Assembly (NCBI RefSeq): GCF_025151215.1
Contig: NZ_CP102286.1
Span: 620,001-684,000 of the forward strand
Length of the DNA: 64,000 nt
Origin: Parabacteroides merdae ATCC 43184
GTDB taxonomy: Bacteria > Bacteroidota > Bacteroidia > Bacteroidales > Tannerellaceae
Direction: 5' to 3'
Below the pieces are notes generated by a model that had not been told where the DNA came from, ran no database searches, and saw only the letters and a list, made by a program, of their open reading frames with translations. Of this stretch, positions 1 to 9,418 are shown piece by piece; the first letter of the stretch is position 1; every line of letters starts with the position of its first letter. The position numbers and the translations under genes were made by a program.

Positions 1-33
1 AAACGCCGTTCCGAATAGTCTGGGACGGCGTTT
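1..33 (-). terminator. Terminator hairpin after the aldolase gene
   Basis: A 12-bp inverted repeat (1-12 with 22-33, one G-T wobble) around a 9-nt loop lies 11 bp beyond the aldolase stop codon. The T-tract would lie outside the window; only three Ts are visible. Confidence 0.65.
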
Positions 34-44
34 CTTTATTTATA

Positions 45-1103
45 CTAAGCAATTGTGATTCCCGGGTCCAGATATACATCCTGTATGGTGTGCAGCAGCT
101 CTACACCGTCTTTCATCGGACGTTGGAACGCTTTTCGCCCGCTGATCAGTCCCATACCGCCTGCCCGCTTATTGACGACAGCCGTGTAGACCGCATCTTT
201 CAAGTCGGAAGCTCCGTGAGATTCACCACCAGAGTTGATGAGGCCGACACGTCCCATGTAGTTGTTGGCAACCTGGTAGCGACAGAGGTCAATCGGGTGT
301 TCTGTAGCTAGTTCGGTGTACATCTTTTGGTCGATTTTGCCAAATTTGACAGCTGTGAATCCTCCGTTGTTTTCCGGTAGCTTCTGCTTTATGATATCTG
401 CTTTGATCGTAACACCCAAATGGTTGGCTTGGCCTGTCAGGTCGGCTGCGGCATGATAGTCAACACCGTCTTTTTTGAATTCACTGTTGCGCAAGTAACA
501 CCATAAGATGGTGGCCATTCCTAGCTCGTGCGCATATTCAAAAGCCTCTGACACTTCGACCAACTGTCTTCTACTTTCTTCCGAACCGAAGTAGATGGTA
601 GCGCCTACGGCTGCAGCTCCCATGTCCCAGGCTTCTTTTACGGAGCCGAACATGATCTGGTTGTATGAATTGGGATAAGTCAGTAATTCGTTATGATTCA
701 GTTTGACCACAAACGGTATCTTATGCGCATATTTACGTGCTATGGAACCTAAGATTCCGAACGTAGAGGCTACTCCGTTACATCCTCCTTCAATAGCCAA
801 CCTGACGATGTTTTCCGGATCGAAATAGATCGGGTTCGGAGCGAAGGAAGCTCCCGCCGTATGTTCGATATCTTGGTCCACAGGCAGTATTGAGACGTAT
901 CCCGTATTTGCCAACCGTCCGCTTCCTAACAGGCGTTGCAGGTTGTTTAATGTTTGGATATTTCTATCCGAGCCGATCCATATACTGTCGATGACAGACG
1001 GTGAAGGAATGTGTATAAGTGATTTATCGATCGTTTTACAAGTGTGTCCCAACAGGAATTCGCTTTGTTCGCCCAGTAGGCTGATAATCTTTGAAGTGTC
1101 CAT
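45..1103 (-). CDS. fbaB: Class I fructose-bisphosphate aldolase (FbaB/DhnA family)
   Basis: Cytoplasmic glycolytic/gluconeogenic enzyme that reversibly cleaves fructose-1,6-bisphosphate into dihydroxyacetone phosphate and glyceraldehyde-3-phosphate through a Schiff base. The 352-residue protein has the length and layout of the E. coli FbaB family. It carries the segment [20 protein letters not shown] (about 221-240), where the family's Schiff-base lysine lies in ADIIKQK, probably K239. Another conserved stretch is [13 protein letters not shown], part of the C-terminal phosphate-binding region. The ATG at 1103 gives the normal N-terminus. The gene is monocistronic: a hairpin follows it, and rubrerythrin is transcribed divergently upstream. 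The family call is firm; substrate preference is known only from the family. Confidence 0.93.
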   Translation of the reverse strand: MDTSKIISLLGEQSEFLLGHTCKTIDKSLIHIPSPSVIDSIWIGSDRNIQTLNNLQRLLGSGRLANTGYVSILPVDQDIEHTAGASFAPNPIYFDPENIVRLAIEGGCNGVASTFGILGSIARKYAHKIPFVVKLNHNELLTYPNSYNQIMFGSVKEAWDMGAAAVGATIYFGSEESRRQLVEVSEAFEYAHELGMATILWCYLRNSEFKKDGVDYHAAADLTGQANHLGVTIKADIIKQKLPENNGGFTAVKFGKIDQKMYTELATEHPIDLCRYQVANNYMGRVGLINSGGESHGASDLKDAVYTAVVNKRAGGMGLISGRKAFQRPMKDGVELLHTIQDVYLDPGITIA

Positions 1104-1221
1104 ATTTATGAAAGTTTTTTAATATAACATGGGCCGTAAAGGATAGGTTTCATAGTTTTTATCAATTAACAGATAGAATAAATTTATGAGTTTTTGTAGG
1201 GCTTGTTTTAGAATGTTTCCC

Positions 1222-1229
1222 TACATTTG
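1222..1229 (+). promoter_or_regulatory. -7 box of rubrerythrin promoter
   Basis: TACATTTG matches the Bacteroidota -7 consensus TAnnTTTG, 63 bp before the rubrerythrin ATG. T-rich TTTG/TTG candidates for the -33 box at 1193-1196 and 1203-1205 are not at the ideal spacing, so only the -7 box is well supported. Confidence 0.55.
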
Positions 1230-1292
1230 CAAAGAACAAATAACGAGTGTTACAACTATTTTAGATTATACAACCAATAAAAATTTACAAAG

Positions 1293-1844
1293 ATGAAAAA
1301 GAAATGGATTTGCACAGTATGCGGTTATGTACACGAAGGTGATGAAGCTCCTGAATTCTGTCCTCAATGCAAGCAGCCGAAGAGTAAATTTAAAGAAATG
1401 GTAGAAACTACCGGTGCATTGACTTTTGCCGATGAACATGTGATCGGTGTTGCTAAAGGTTGTGATGAAGAAATGATTAAAGATTTGAACGCGCATTTCA
1501 TGGGTGAATGTACTGAAGTCGGTATGTATCTGGCTATGAGTCGCCAAGCTGACCGTGAAGGTTATCCTGAAGTAGCAGAAGCATTCAAACGCTATGCTTG
1601 GGAAGAAGCTGAACACGCTGCTAAGTTTGCCGAACTGCTGGGTGATGTTGTTTGGGACACAAAAACAAACTTGGAGAAACGTAAAGACGCTGAATGCGGT
1701 GCTTGCGAAGATAAGAAACGTATTGCCACTCGTGCAAAACAATTAAACTTGGATGCTATCCACGACACAGTTCACGAAATGTGTAAGGACGAAGCTCGCC
1801 ACGGTAAAGGATTTGAAGGTTTATACAACCGTTATTTCAAATAA
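1293..1844 (+). CDS. Reverse-type rubrerythrin (rubredoxin domain first)
   Basis: Non-heme di-iron peroxidase that reduces hydrogen peroxide to water in the cytoplasm of anaerobes, using electrons passed through its rubredoxin centre. The rubredoxin domain is N-terminal: C7-x2-C10 and C23-x2-C26 (CTVC, CPQC) would bind one iron. It is followed by a ferritin-like four-helix domain with Glu and ExxH ligands visible in [19 protein letters not shown] and [10 protein letters not shown]. Classical rubrerythrins carry the rubredoxin domain at the C-terminus, so this is the 'reverse' arrangement known from several anaerobes. Two further cysteines (ECGAC, about 136-139) lie between helices. The gene has its own promoter and a strong terminator, so it is probably monocistronic; peroxide control is likely but no operator was recognised. 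Confidence 0.93.
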   Translation: MKKKWICTVCGYVHEGDEAPEFCPQCKQPKSKFKEMVETTGALTFADEHVIGVAKGCDEEMIKDLNAHFMGECTEVGMYLAMSRQADREGYPEVAEAFKRYAWEEAEHAAKFAELLGDVVWDTKTNLEKRKDAECGACEDKKRIATRAKQLNLDAIHDTVHEMCKDEARHGKGFEGLYNRYFK

Positions 1845-1866
1845 TTCGCAAATTCGTTAACAAAGG

Positions 1867-1900
1867 AAGGGCATTCTTTTAGGAGAGTGCCCTTTTTATT
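1867..1900 (+). terminator. Rho-independent terminator of rubrerythrin
   Basis: An 11-bp stem (1867-1877 with 1884-1894, one G-T wobble) and 6-nt loop are followed by a T-run, 22 bp after the stop codon. Confidence 0.85.
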
Positions 1901-1943
1901 GGAAAAAAATGCTTTTGAGGGGACAACGAATTTAAATTTTCCC

Positions 1944-1951
1944 TACATTTG
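1944..1951 (+). promoter_or_regulatory. -7 box of tRNA-Ser promoter
   Basis: TACATTTG, identical to the rubrerythrin -7 box, lies 21 bp upstream of the mature 5' end of the tRNA. Confidence 0.5.
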
Positions 1952-1972
1952 TACTCGCAAACGACGACCTAA

Positions 1973-2059
1973 GGAAAGCTGCCAGAGTGGTCGAATGGGC
2001 CGCACTCGAAATGCGGTGTACGGGTAACTGTACCGGGGGTTCGAATCCCTCGCTTTCCG
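1973..2059 (+). tRNA. tRNA-Ser (anticodon CGA)
   Basis: The acceptor stem GGAAAGC (1973-1979) pairs with GCTTTCC (2052-2058), followed by the discriminator G typical of serine tRNAs. The anticodon arm CGCA-CTCGAAA-TGCG gives anticodon CGA, reading UCG codons. A long variable arm (TGTACGGGTAACTGTACC region) and the GGTTCGAATCC T-arm complete a class II serine tRNA. The 3' CCA is not encoded. Confidence 0.95.
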
Positions 2060-2062
2060 CAG

Positions 2063-2107
2063 AAAAGAGGATGTGTCCACCAAATATCATGACACACCCT
2101 CTTTTTC
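2063..2107 (+). terminator. Terminator after tRNA-Ser
   Basis: The stem (2063-2077 with 2091-2105, one A-C mismatch) ends in a T-run and directly follows the tRNA. Confidence 0.8.
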
Positions 2108-2133
2108 TATGTCGTCACTGATTTAGTGCCGAT

Positions 2134-3318
2134 ATGGAACTGACAACTTCACACATACAGTTTATCAAAGAACATGCAACAGACGATTTAACCCGCCTGT
2201 TGCTTTCCGCTGCCAAGTATCCCGGAATGGATATTCCCTTTTTAGTCGATCAGATTGCTGTCCGAAGGCAGATCCGGGAGAAGTTGCCGTCGTGGTTTGA
2301 GAACGGACAATTGGTTTTTCCAGCTAAGATTGCGGCGGAACAGTGTTCATCTGAACAGACAGCAGCTTATAAACAGGAACTGATTGGTGAAAGTTGGACC
2401 ATTTGCGACCTGACGGGAGGACTGGGAATCGATAGCTATTTTCTTTCCCGAAAGGCGAAACAATTGACTTATATAGAACGTTTTCCTGTTTATTGTGAAG
2501 CCGCGAAACATAATTTTTCTGTCTTGGAGGCCAACAATATAACGATCATAAATGCTGATGCCGCCCAAGTTGTTGATACCCTTCCGGAGGTCGATGCTTT
2601 CTATATCGATCCTGCACGCCGAGGAGAATCCAACAAGCGGGTTTTTGCTTTGCAGGATTGTGAACCTAACCTGCCCGGACTGTTGCCGGCGCTTCTGAAA
2701 CGTTCCCCGCATGTCATTGCAAAGCTTTCGCCGATGGCAGATATACAAATGACTTTGGAGTTGTTGCCGGGGACGACATCCGTGCATGTCCTTTCGGTTA
2801 GGAACGAATGCAAGGAACTGCTTTTTGTGGTGGAACGAGAGGCGGATGGCAGAGAACCGTTAGTCCGGTGCATCAATTTCGGACTGGATGGAATGCAATC
2901 TTTCTCTTTTACATTAGAAGAGGAACGTAGCGCCGTATTGGTTCCTGCCGGTCAGGTAGGTACATATTTGTATGAACCGAATGCCTCGGTTTTAAAAGCC
3001 GGCGCATTTAAGCAGATTGCCGTCCGGACGGGAGTGAAGAAGTTGCAGGTGAACAGCCATCTATATACATCGGACCATTTAGTTTCCGACTTTCCCGGTC
3101 GCAGATTCCGAGTGGATGAAGTGCTGTCTTTTACCGGAAAACTCTGTAAAGGACTATCAAAGACAATCCCCCAAGCAAATATAACCGTGCGTAATTTTCC
3201 TCTCTCCGTAGAAGAACTGCGTAAGCGGACGAAGATCACCGACGGAGGCCATGTCTATCTCTTTGCAACTACCTTGGTGGATGGAGAAAAGGTGCTGGTC
3301 AAGTGTTCCAAAGCCTGA
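2134..3318 (+). CDS. THUMP-like-domain class I SAM methyltransferase (PG_1098-like)
   Basis: Putative S-adenosylmethionine-dependent methyltransferase, probably acting on RNA. The N-terminal ~90 residues are helical. The Rossmann methyltransferase core follows: motif I as DLTGGLGIDSYFLS (about 92-105), an acidic ribose-binding residue in YIERFPVYCEAAKHN, and the catalytic-loop-like FYIDPARR (about 156-163), reminiscent of DPPY-type loops. The C-terminal third resembles the ferredoxin-like and THUMP-like domains described for Porphyromonas PG_1098. The target base is unknown. The gene stands alone after the tRNA-Ser and ends 4 bp from the convergent transporter gene. The family call is good, the substrate is not assignable. 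Confidence 0.85.
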   Translation: MELTTSHIQFIKEHATDDLTRLLLSAAKYPGMDIPFLVDQIAVRRQIREKLPSWFENGQLVFPAKIAAEQCSSEQTAAYKQELIGESWTICDLTGGLGIDSYFLSRKAKQLTYIERFPVYCEAAKHNFSVLEANNITIINADAAQVVDTLPEVDAFYIDPARRGESNKRVFALQDCEPNLPGLLPALLKRSPHVIAKLSPMADIQMTLELLPGTTSVHVLSVRNECKELLFVVEREADGREPLVRCINFGLDGMQSFSFTLEEERSAVLVPAGQVGTYLYEPNASVLKAGAFKQIAVRTGVKKLQVNSHLYTSDHLVSDFPGRRFRVDEVLSFTGKLCKGLSKTIPQANITVRNFPLSVEELRKRTKITDGGHVYLFATTLVDGEKVLVKCSKA

Positions 3319-3322
3319 TCGA

Positions 3323-4993
3323 TCAGGTGAATAACATCAGCACCAATTGTGCTGAAATCACGCGGATAAACATTGAAAGCGGATAGACGGTGGCATAAGA
3401 AACGGAGGGTTCGTCGCCATCGACAGTCGTGTTGGCATAGCTCAGTGCCATCGGGTTTGCCATGCTCCCGCAGAGCATACCCACGTTGTGCGCATAATCG
3501 AGTTTGAAAAATTGCGAAGCTATGAAACCGACGATCAGCACCGGCACGATCGTCAGCAGAAATCCAAGCCCGATCCAAAGCAATCCTTCTGCCCGAAAAA
3601 CCGTTTCGAAGAAATGTACACCCGAATCGATCCCCAATCCCGCTAAATAAATAATGATCCCCAGTTGACGAAGCATCAGGTTGGCACTCATTGTCGTGTA
3701 GGTTGTCAGGTGGAAACGAGGGCCGAATGCGCCCATCAGGATTCCGACGATGATCGGGCCTCCGGCGATCCCTAATTTGACTGGCGTACTCATCCCTGGT
3801 AACGTGATCGGCAATGCTCCTAACAGCATCCCCAGCGATATACCAATGAAGACAGCCAAGAGGTTCGGATTGTTTAACCGCTTGATCTCATCCCCTAAAA
3901 TCTTTCCGACTGTGTTTACCGAATTCGCTTCTCCCACGATAGTCAACCGGTCACCGATTTGCAGGCGCAGGTCGGGAGAGGCCAGCAGGTCTATACCGGC
4001 ACGGTTCACACGCGTAATATTGATACCGTAGAGGTTACGAAGGCGGAGAGAGCCTAATTTCACACCGTTCACCCGGTTGCGTGTCACCGCGATGCGGCGC
4101 GAGATCAGTTGGCTGTCAATGGCATTCCAGTCGATATCCGCCTTGTTCCAATCTACATTCTCCTGCTCGCCGAAAAGGACTTTAATATTTTCGACATCCG
4201 ATTTAACGGAGATGATCAAAAGGTGGTCATGCTCGTGAAGTAAGGTGTCCGAAGTCGGAATGCTTACTTTACCGTTTCTCCATACACGTGAAATAACGAA
4301 ATGCTTGTCCGTCAGCTTCATTACGTCCTTGATGCTCTTTTCGTAGATAGCCGGATTGCTTACATGAAACTCGGCGACATAGGTAGTCGTGTCGCGTTGT
4401 TCCTTTAAGTCTTTCTGTTTCTTGTCGGCAAACAAGGCTCTCAGGATAATAATCGCCAAGATCACGCCCACTACGCCGAGCGGATAAGCAACGGCACACG
4501 CCAAAGCCATGTCCGTCACCCCTTTGGTATTGGTCGGATCTATCTGCAACAAAGCCTGTTGGGCGGCTCCCAAAGCAGGCGTGTTGGTAACGGCCCCACA
4601 AAGCAAACCGACCATATTGGAAAGGGAAACTCCTGTTACCCAGTGCAGACCGACTGTCATAATGAGTCCGAGCAGGATAACGCCTAACCCCATCATGTTC
4701 ATAGCTACCCCTCCCTTCTTCAGCGAAGAGAAGAAACCGGGACCAACCTGTAACCCTAATGCATAGACGAAAAGGATCAAGCCGAAACTTTGAGCAAAAT
4801 ACAGCATATCCTTATTCACGACGATCCCTAAATGCCCGGCCAAGATACCGGCAAAGAATACAAATGTGATACCCAGTGAGATCCCGAATATCTTGATCCG
4901 TCCTAAATACAATCCAAGTGCAGAGACCAGTGAAATAATGATGACTGCCTGCACCATCGTAGGCTCTAAAAAGGCCTCTTGTAACCAATTCAT
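3323..4993 (-). CDS. AspT/YidE/YbjL-family membrane transporter (paralogue 1)
   Basis: Inner-membrane protein of the aspartate:alanine exchanger superfamily. Order: an N-terminal half of about five membrane segments, including LSNMVGLLCGAVTNTPALGA, two cytosolic RCK_C/TrkA-C-like domains (about 205-375), and a second membrane half with GMLCGSMANPMALSYAN. The two halves are the family's internal duplication. The substrate is unknown; the family includes AspT, which exchanges aspartate for alanine, and uncharacterised YidE/YbjL. The start at 4993 (MNWLQEAF) is preferred over an in-frame codon at 5032 because a clear TATCTTTG -7 box lies at 5019-5026, and because the paralogue at 47683-49359 begins MNWINDLL. 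It is convergent with the methyltransferase. Confidence 0.88.
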   Translation of the reverse strand: MNWLQEAFLEPTMVQAVIIISLVSALGLYLGRIKIFGISLGITFVFFAGILAGHLGIVVNKDMLYFAQSFGLILFVYALGLQVGPGFFSSLKKGGVAMNMMGLGVILLGLIMTVGLHWVTGVSLSNMVGLLCGAVTNTPALGAAQQALLQIDPTNTKGVTDMALACAVAYPLGVVGVILAIIILRALFADKKQKDLKEQRDTTTYVAEFHVSNPAIYEKSIKDVMKLTDKHFVISRVWRNGKVSIPTSDTLLHEHDHLLIISVKSDVENIKVLFGEQENVDWNKADIDWNAIDSQLISRRIAVTRNRVNGVKLGSLRLRNLYGINITRVNRAGIDLLASPDLRLQIGDRLTIVGEANSVNTVGKILGDEIKRLNNPNLLAVFIGISLGMLLGALPITLPGMSTPVKLGIAGGPIIVGILMGAFGPRFHLTTYTTMSANLMLRQLGIIIYLAGLGIDSGVHFFETVFRAEGLLWIGLGFLLTIVPVLIVGFIASQFFKLDYAHNVGMLCGSMANPMALSYANTTVDGDEPSVSYATVYPLSMFIRVISAQLVLMLFT

Positions 4994-5018
4994 AAAGTTC
5001 CCCTGTTTATTGACGGCA

Positions 5019-5026
5019 CAAAGATA
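5019..5026 (-). promoter_or_regulatory. -7 box of transporter promoter
   Basis: TATCTTTG on the minus strand, 26 bp before the ATG at 4993. It excludes the longer in-frame reading that would begin at 5032. Confidence 0.65.
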
Positions 5027-5164
5027 GGACAATAATTTGATTCGTCATCTATTTCTCTCGTTCCCGCGCTTGACACAGGCTCCCCTTATTGTCTTTGTTC
5101 GTTTGTTTCATTACCTTTATCCCCAAAATAAGATCAGATTCATATTTGTTAAATCTGGAAAAAC

Positions 5165-6409
5165 ATGTCATTGAAAATAATCCATACTGCCGACTGGCAT
5201 CTTGGGCAAACCTTTTTCGGGTATGACCGTGATGAGGAACATGAGGCATTTCTTTCGTGGTTGATCGATATATTGACGCTACGGCAGACTGATGTCTTGC
5301 TGATAGCAGGCGATGTTTTCGATGTTGCCAATCCGTCGGCAGCCGCCCAACGCCGTTTTTTCCGTTTTTTGCGGGAAGCGAACCGGCGTAACCCACAATT
5401 GCAGATCGTGATTATCGCAGGTAATCATGATTCGGCAGCCCGTCTGGAGGCGCCGATACCCCTGTTGGAAGAACTGAATACGTCAATTGTAGGGGCTGTC
5501 CCGCGAACCGACCTGTGCAAGATCGATTTCGATTCGCTTCTGATTCCTTTATATAATAAGGAAGGAAAACGGGAAGCGATCTGTCTGGCTGTTCCCTATC
5601 TTCGTCAGGGAGATTATCCCGCTTCGAAAGAAGGGAAAGATACCTATGTGGAGGGCGTTACCCGAATGTATCGCCAGCTCTATGACTATGCCGACAGCCA
5701 AAGGCAACCGGGCGAGGCCCTGCTTGCGATGGGACACTTGCATGCGACTGGTGCTGAACTGTCGGAAGACGATCGGAGCGAACGGACTATCATGGGAGGA
5801 CTTGAATCTATATCGGTAGAAGCCTTTAACGAGGACTTGGCCTATACGGCCCTCGGTCACATCCACAAGGCGCAACGGGTAGGGGGACGCGAGTCTGTAC
5901 GCTATGCCGGCAGCCCGCTTCCGATGTCTTTCTCCGAACAGCATTATCACCATCAGGTTGTTGCCTTTACCCTCGAAAACGGATGCCTGTCGGATCTCGA
6001 AGCAGTGCCCATCCCACTCCGAACCGCCCTGCATCGGATTCCGGCGGAACCGGCGTCGCCTGCCGAAGTCCTTTTGTCGCTTTCCAACCTACCGTTGGCG
6101 GAAGAGGGAGCCGATCGCAGCCTATGGCCTTATCTGGAGGTGCAGGTACTGCTGACGGAGCCAGATCCGGGATTTCGGCATCGGGTGGAGGAGGCGCTGG
6201 CGGATAAGGCTGTACGCCTGACTTCCATCATCCCTTCTTATCCGAAAAAGGAGGGAGAGGAAGATTCTCGTCCTTTCTCTTATACGGATTTACAAAAGAT
6301 CGCTCCGCTGGATATGCTTCGCCATACCTTTACGAACCGTTTCGGGGGAGATTTGCCGGAAGAGTTGGAAAAGATGTTTAACGATGTAATGCGGGAGGTT
6401 TCCCTATGA
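5165..6409 (+). CDS. sbcD: Exonuclease SbcCD subunit D (Mre11-like)
   Basis: Metal-dependent nuclease subunit of the SbcCD (Rad50/Mre11-type) complex, which opens hairpins and protein-blocked DNA ends. The calcineurin-like phosphoesterase motifs are complete: TADWHLGQ (D10, H12), LIAGDVFD (D50), IIAGNHDS (N87, H88), MGHLHATG and LGHIHKAQ. These are followed by the family's RYAGSPLPMSFSE segment. The C-terminal capping region (about 265-414) is more variable and probably contacts SbcC. The last four bases (ATGA) overlap the sbcC start, so translation is coupled. Length is normal. Confidence 0.96.
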   Translation: MSLKIIHTADWHLGQTFFGYDRDEEHEAFLSWLIDILTLRQTDVLLIAGDVFDVANPSAAAQRRFFRFLREANRRNPQLQIVIIAGNHDSAARLEAPIPLLEELNTSIVGAVPRTDLCKIDFDSLLIPLYNKEGKREAICLAVPYLRQGDYPASKEGKDTYVEGVTRMYRQLYDYADSQRQPGEALLAMGHLHATGAELSEDDRSERTIMGGLESISVEAFNEDLAYTALGHIHKAQRVGGRESVRYAGSPLPMSFSEQHYHHQVVAFTLENGCLSDLEAVPIPLRTALHRIPAEPASPAEVLLSLSNLPLAEEGADRSLWPYLEVQVLLTEPDPGFRHRVEEALADKAVRLTSIIPSYPKKEGEEDSRPFSYTDLQKIAPLDMLRHTFTNRFGGDLPEELEKMFNDVMREVSL

Positions 6410-9366
6410 AGATATTAGCGATACGAGGTCGTAACCTGGCCTCGTTGGAAGGTGATTTTGAAATAGATTTTACGGTGGAGCCGTTACTTTCAGCCGGGAT
6501 CTTTGCTATTTCCGGGCCTACGGGAGCAGGTAAGTCTACCCTTTTGGATACGATGTGCTTAGCTCTGTTCGCCCGTACGCCTCGTACCGACCAGGCGAAA
6601 GAAAATAATGTCAAGCTTCAGGATGTCAGTAATGAACAATTGTCGCAGAGCGATCCTCGTTTCTTGCTGCGGCGGGGAACATCCTCCGGTTTTGCAGAAG
6701 TGGATTTCATGGCCTTGAACGGACACCGCTACCGGACACGCTGGTCGGTGGCGCGGGCACGCGACAAGGAAAACGGACGGTTGCAGAATCCGCGTTTGGC
6801 TCTGTATAACCTCGACAAGGAGGAGGAAGAGCAAGGGACGCGTTCCGATTTGCAAGCCCGTATTATCGATTTGATTGGCTTGACTTTCGAACAGTTTACG
6901 CGTTCCGTATTGCTGGCGCAGAACGATTTTTCCACTTTCCTGAAAGCCGAGCAGGGAGAAAAAGCTTCCTTGTTGGAGAAGTTGACCGGAACCGAACTCT
7001 ATTCCGCCATTTCTCGCCAGATATTTGAAAGGAATGCGCGGGCGAAAGAAGCCTTCGACTTGATCCAAACGCGAATACAGGGTATCGAGCTATTGACGGA
7101 TGAGGAAGAAAACGACTTGCGCACTCGCCTTGCCGGAACGGAAAAGGAGCTGCAGCGAGTCGAGAAAGCGAAAGCGGAGCAACAGGCCCTTCAAGAGGCC
7201 GTCCGTTCTATCGAACAGCAGATAACCATCCGCCAAAGACAACAAAAAGAGGCGGCCGATAAGTTGGTGCACGCAACGGAATTGTTGACGGTCGCTCGCC
7301 ATGAATACGAAAAGGGAGTGGAGGAACAGCAACAGTCTGAGGCTCGTTTCAAATCCCTTCAACAGGAGATCTTGCAGGCGCGTAAACTGGATATCCAGTT
7401 GGATACAGCCATCCGTGACCTGTCACATTCGGAGCAGCAGTTGAAAAATGTAATGCTTCGGAAAGAAGAGGCCGAAAAGAAATATCAAGCTGCCGTCCTC
7501 CGCCGGAGACAGGGAGCGGAGGAGATTGCCCGTCTGACCGCTTGGCGCGAGCGTTATAAAAAGAAGGAACGTATTGCGGAGCAACTTTCAGCTTTGTTGT
7601 TGCACTTGGATGCAGCATCGGCCACCCGTTCAGGGATGGAGGCGGCTGTCCGTTCGATCGAAACGCTCCGGCAGGAGATGGCGGCGTTGAATAAACAACT
7701 TTCCGACCTGCAACAGACCAGTGCAAACAAACAGCAGGCGTTGAAGCGGGCTGAAGCGGATTACCGGAATCTGGAAGAGGAACTGAAAGCTGTCGATGCA
7801 CCGGCTTTGGACAAACAGATCGAGAAACTTCGCCAGGAACGGGAACAATTGCTTATCGAACAGGCACGCTTGGAGGCTTCCGGTAACATAAAGGATTTAC
7901 GTGGCAGGTTGCAGGATGGACAACCTTGTCCGGTTTGCGGGAGCACACATCATCCTTTTGCAAATCAGGTTCCTGTCGCTCCTGTTTCTGCTCTAACCCT
8001 TCAATTGCAGGATTTATCGAATAAAAAAGAAACCTATGTCGCTCATACCCGCCATCTTACCCGTTTGCAACAGCAGTTGCTCCAACTCCATAAAGAACTT
8101 GCAGATAGCGAGGCCGCCTGTAAGGAAATGGCTGGTAAGCAACAACTCGCTGCCAGTCGGCAAGAGAGGGAAGAAGCTATTGTAAAAGAGCAATCCACCC
8201 TGTTGACCCAGTCCCTTTCGGCTGCCGACCTGCTGTTCGGCAATAGTGAGTGGCAGAAAGCCTGGTTGCAGAATCCGGAAACTTTCCGTAAAACATTGAC
8301 AGACTTCGCCCGTCAGTGGCATGAGAATACCGAGAAACTCCATCAACTGGAACGGCAGGAAAGCGCCCAAAAAGCCGAATGCGAATCTCTCGCCTCCTTC
8401 CTTCCTTCTCTCGAAAAGCAAGCCGAAGAATCCGGACAGCTCCACGAAAAGAACCGTGCCGCTTTTTCCTCTTTGCAGGCAGAACGAAAGAAACTTTTGA
8501 ATGGCCGATCTGCAGATAGCGTAGAACAGGAGTACATCCGACGAATGGAAGAACTGAAAGAGCGTTTGAAAAAACTGTCGGCCACCCAGACTGAGCAATC
8601 CGGCATCGCCGACCAGACACGCGGCATTGCCGACCAGATTGCAAAAGACCTGACCGAGGCCTCTGCCGACCTACTCCGGAGAAAGGCGGCTTTAGACAAA
8701 TGGACAGCTGATTATTTGGATTCTTCGGGTGGAGAGCCACTCGAAGTTATCTTGTCCCGGTACACACAGGAAAAGACGGAACTTGCTTTCCGGCTTCGTA
8801 CTCAGACGGAGAACAAGGCGAAAGTTTCCGGTCTGCAGGAAGAATTGAATGTCCGGCGTACGGAAAGCGAACGTTGGGCGAAGCTGAACGAACTGGCCGG
8901 TTCTGCCGACGGCGCCAAGTTCCGTCGTATAGCGCAAGGATATACGCTCGATATACTGTTGAACTATGCCAATGTGCAACTGCGTGAATTGACAAGGCGC
9001 TATCGGCTGGAACGGGTTCCCGAAACACTAGCCTTGCAGGTGATCGACCGGGATATGTGCGATGAGGTGCGTACCGTCCATAGCCTTTCAGGGGGCGAAT
9101 CGTTCCTTGTTTCGTTGGCACTGGCGCTTGGCCTGTCTTCCCTCTCATCCAACCGGATGCGGGTTGAAAGCCTTTTCATTGACGAAGGTTTTGGTTCTTT
9201 GGATGCCGAGACGCTTCGTGTGGCGATGGATGCTTTGGAAAGTTTGCGGACACAGGGACGCAAGATCGGAGTCATCTCGCATGTGCAGGAAATGACTGAG
9301 CGCATCCCTGTCCGCATCTGTGTGAATCGCGCCGGCAATGGACGCAGCTTTCTTGAAGTTTTGTAA
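6406..9366 (+). CDS. sbcC: Exonuclease SbcCD subunit C (Rad50-like SMC ATPase)
   Basis: ATPase subunit of SbcCD. The N-terminal half-site has Walker A GPTGAGKST (37-45). A long coiled coil (about 180-840) is interrupted by a zinc hook CPVCG (C508, C511) that dimerises two molecules. The C-terminal half has the ABC signature LSGGES (894-899) and Walker B LFIDEGFGSLD (D926, E927), then a His-containing switch in GVISHV. All catalytic elements are intact and the length of 986 residues is typical. It is the second gene of the sbcDC operon, starting inside the sbcD stop codon. No strong terminator is seen in the 52 bp before the convergent HzsA-like gene. Confidence 0.96.
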   Translation: MKILAIRGRNLASLEGDFEIDFTVEPLLSAGIFAISGPTGAGKSTLLDTMCLALFARTPRTDQAKENNVKLQDVSNEQLSQSDPRFLLRRGTSSGFAEVDFMALNGHRYRTRWSVARARDKENGRLQNPRLALYNLDKEEEEQGTRSDLQARIIDLIGLTFEQFTRSVLLAQNDFSTFLKAEQGEKASLLEKLTGTELYSAISRQIFERNARAKEAFDLIQTRIQGIELLTDEEENDLRTRLAGTEKELQRVEKAKAEQQALQEAVRSIEQQITIRQRQQKEAADKLVHATELLTVARHEYEKGVEEQQQSEARFKSLQQEILQARKLDIQLDTAIRDLSHSEQQLKNVMLRKEEAEKKYQAAVLRRRQGAEEIARLTAWRERYKKKERIAEQLSALLLHLDAASATRSGMEAAVRSIETLRQEMAALNKQLSDLQQTSANKQQALKRAEADYRNLEEELKAVDAPALDKQIEKLRQEREQLLIEQARLEASGNIKDLRGRLQDGQPCPVCGSTHHPFANQVPVAPVSALTLQLQDLSNKKETYVAHTRHLTRLQQQLLQLHKELADSEAACKEMAGKQQLAASRQEREEAIVKEQSTLLTQSLSAADLLFGNSEWQKAWLQNPETFRKTLTDFARQWHENTEKLHQLERQESAQKAECESLASFLPSLEKQAEESGQLHEKNRAAFSSLQAERKKLLNGRSADSVEQEYIRRMEELKERLKKLSATQTEQSGIADQTRGIADQIAKDLTEASADLLRRKAALDKWTADYLDSSGGEPLEVILSRYTQEKTELAFRLRTQTENKAKVSGLQEELNVRRTESERWAKLNELAGSADGAKFRRIAQGYTLDILLNYANVQLRELTRRYRLERVPETLALQVIDRDMCDEVRTVHSLSGGESFLVSLALALGLSSLSSNRMRVESLFIDEGFGSLDAETLRVAMDALESLRTQGRKIGVISHVQEMTERIPVRICVNRAGNGRSFLEVL

Positions 9367-9418
9367 AGTTCCAAAATCCCTTGTCCCCGCGTCAAGCGCG
9401 AGAATAGGGCTTTCGCCT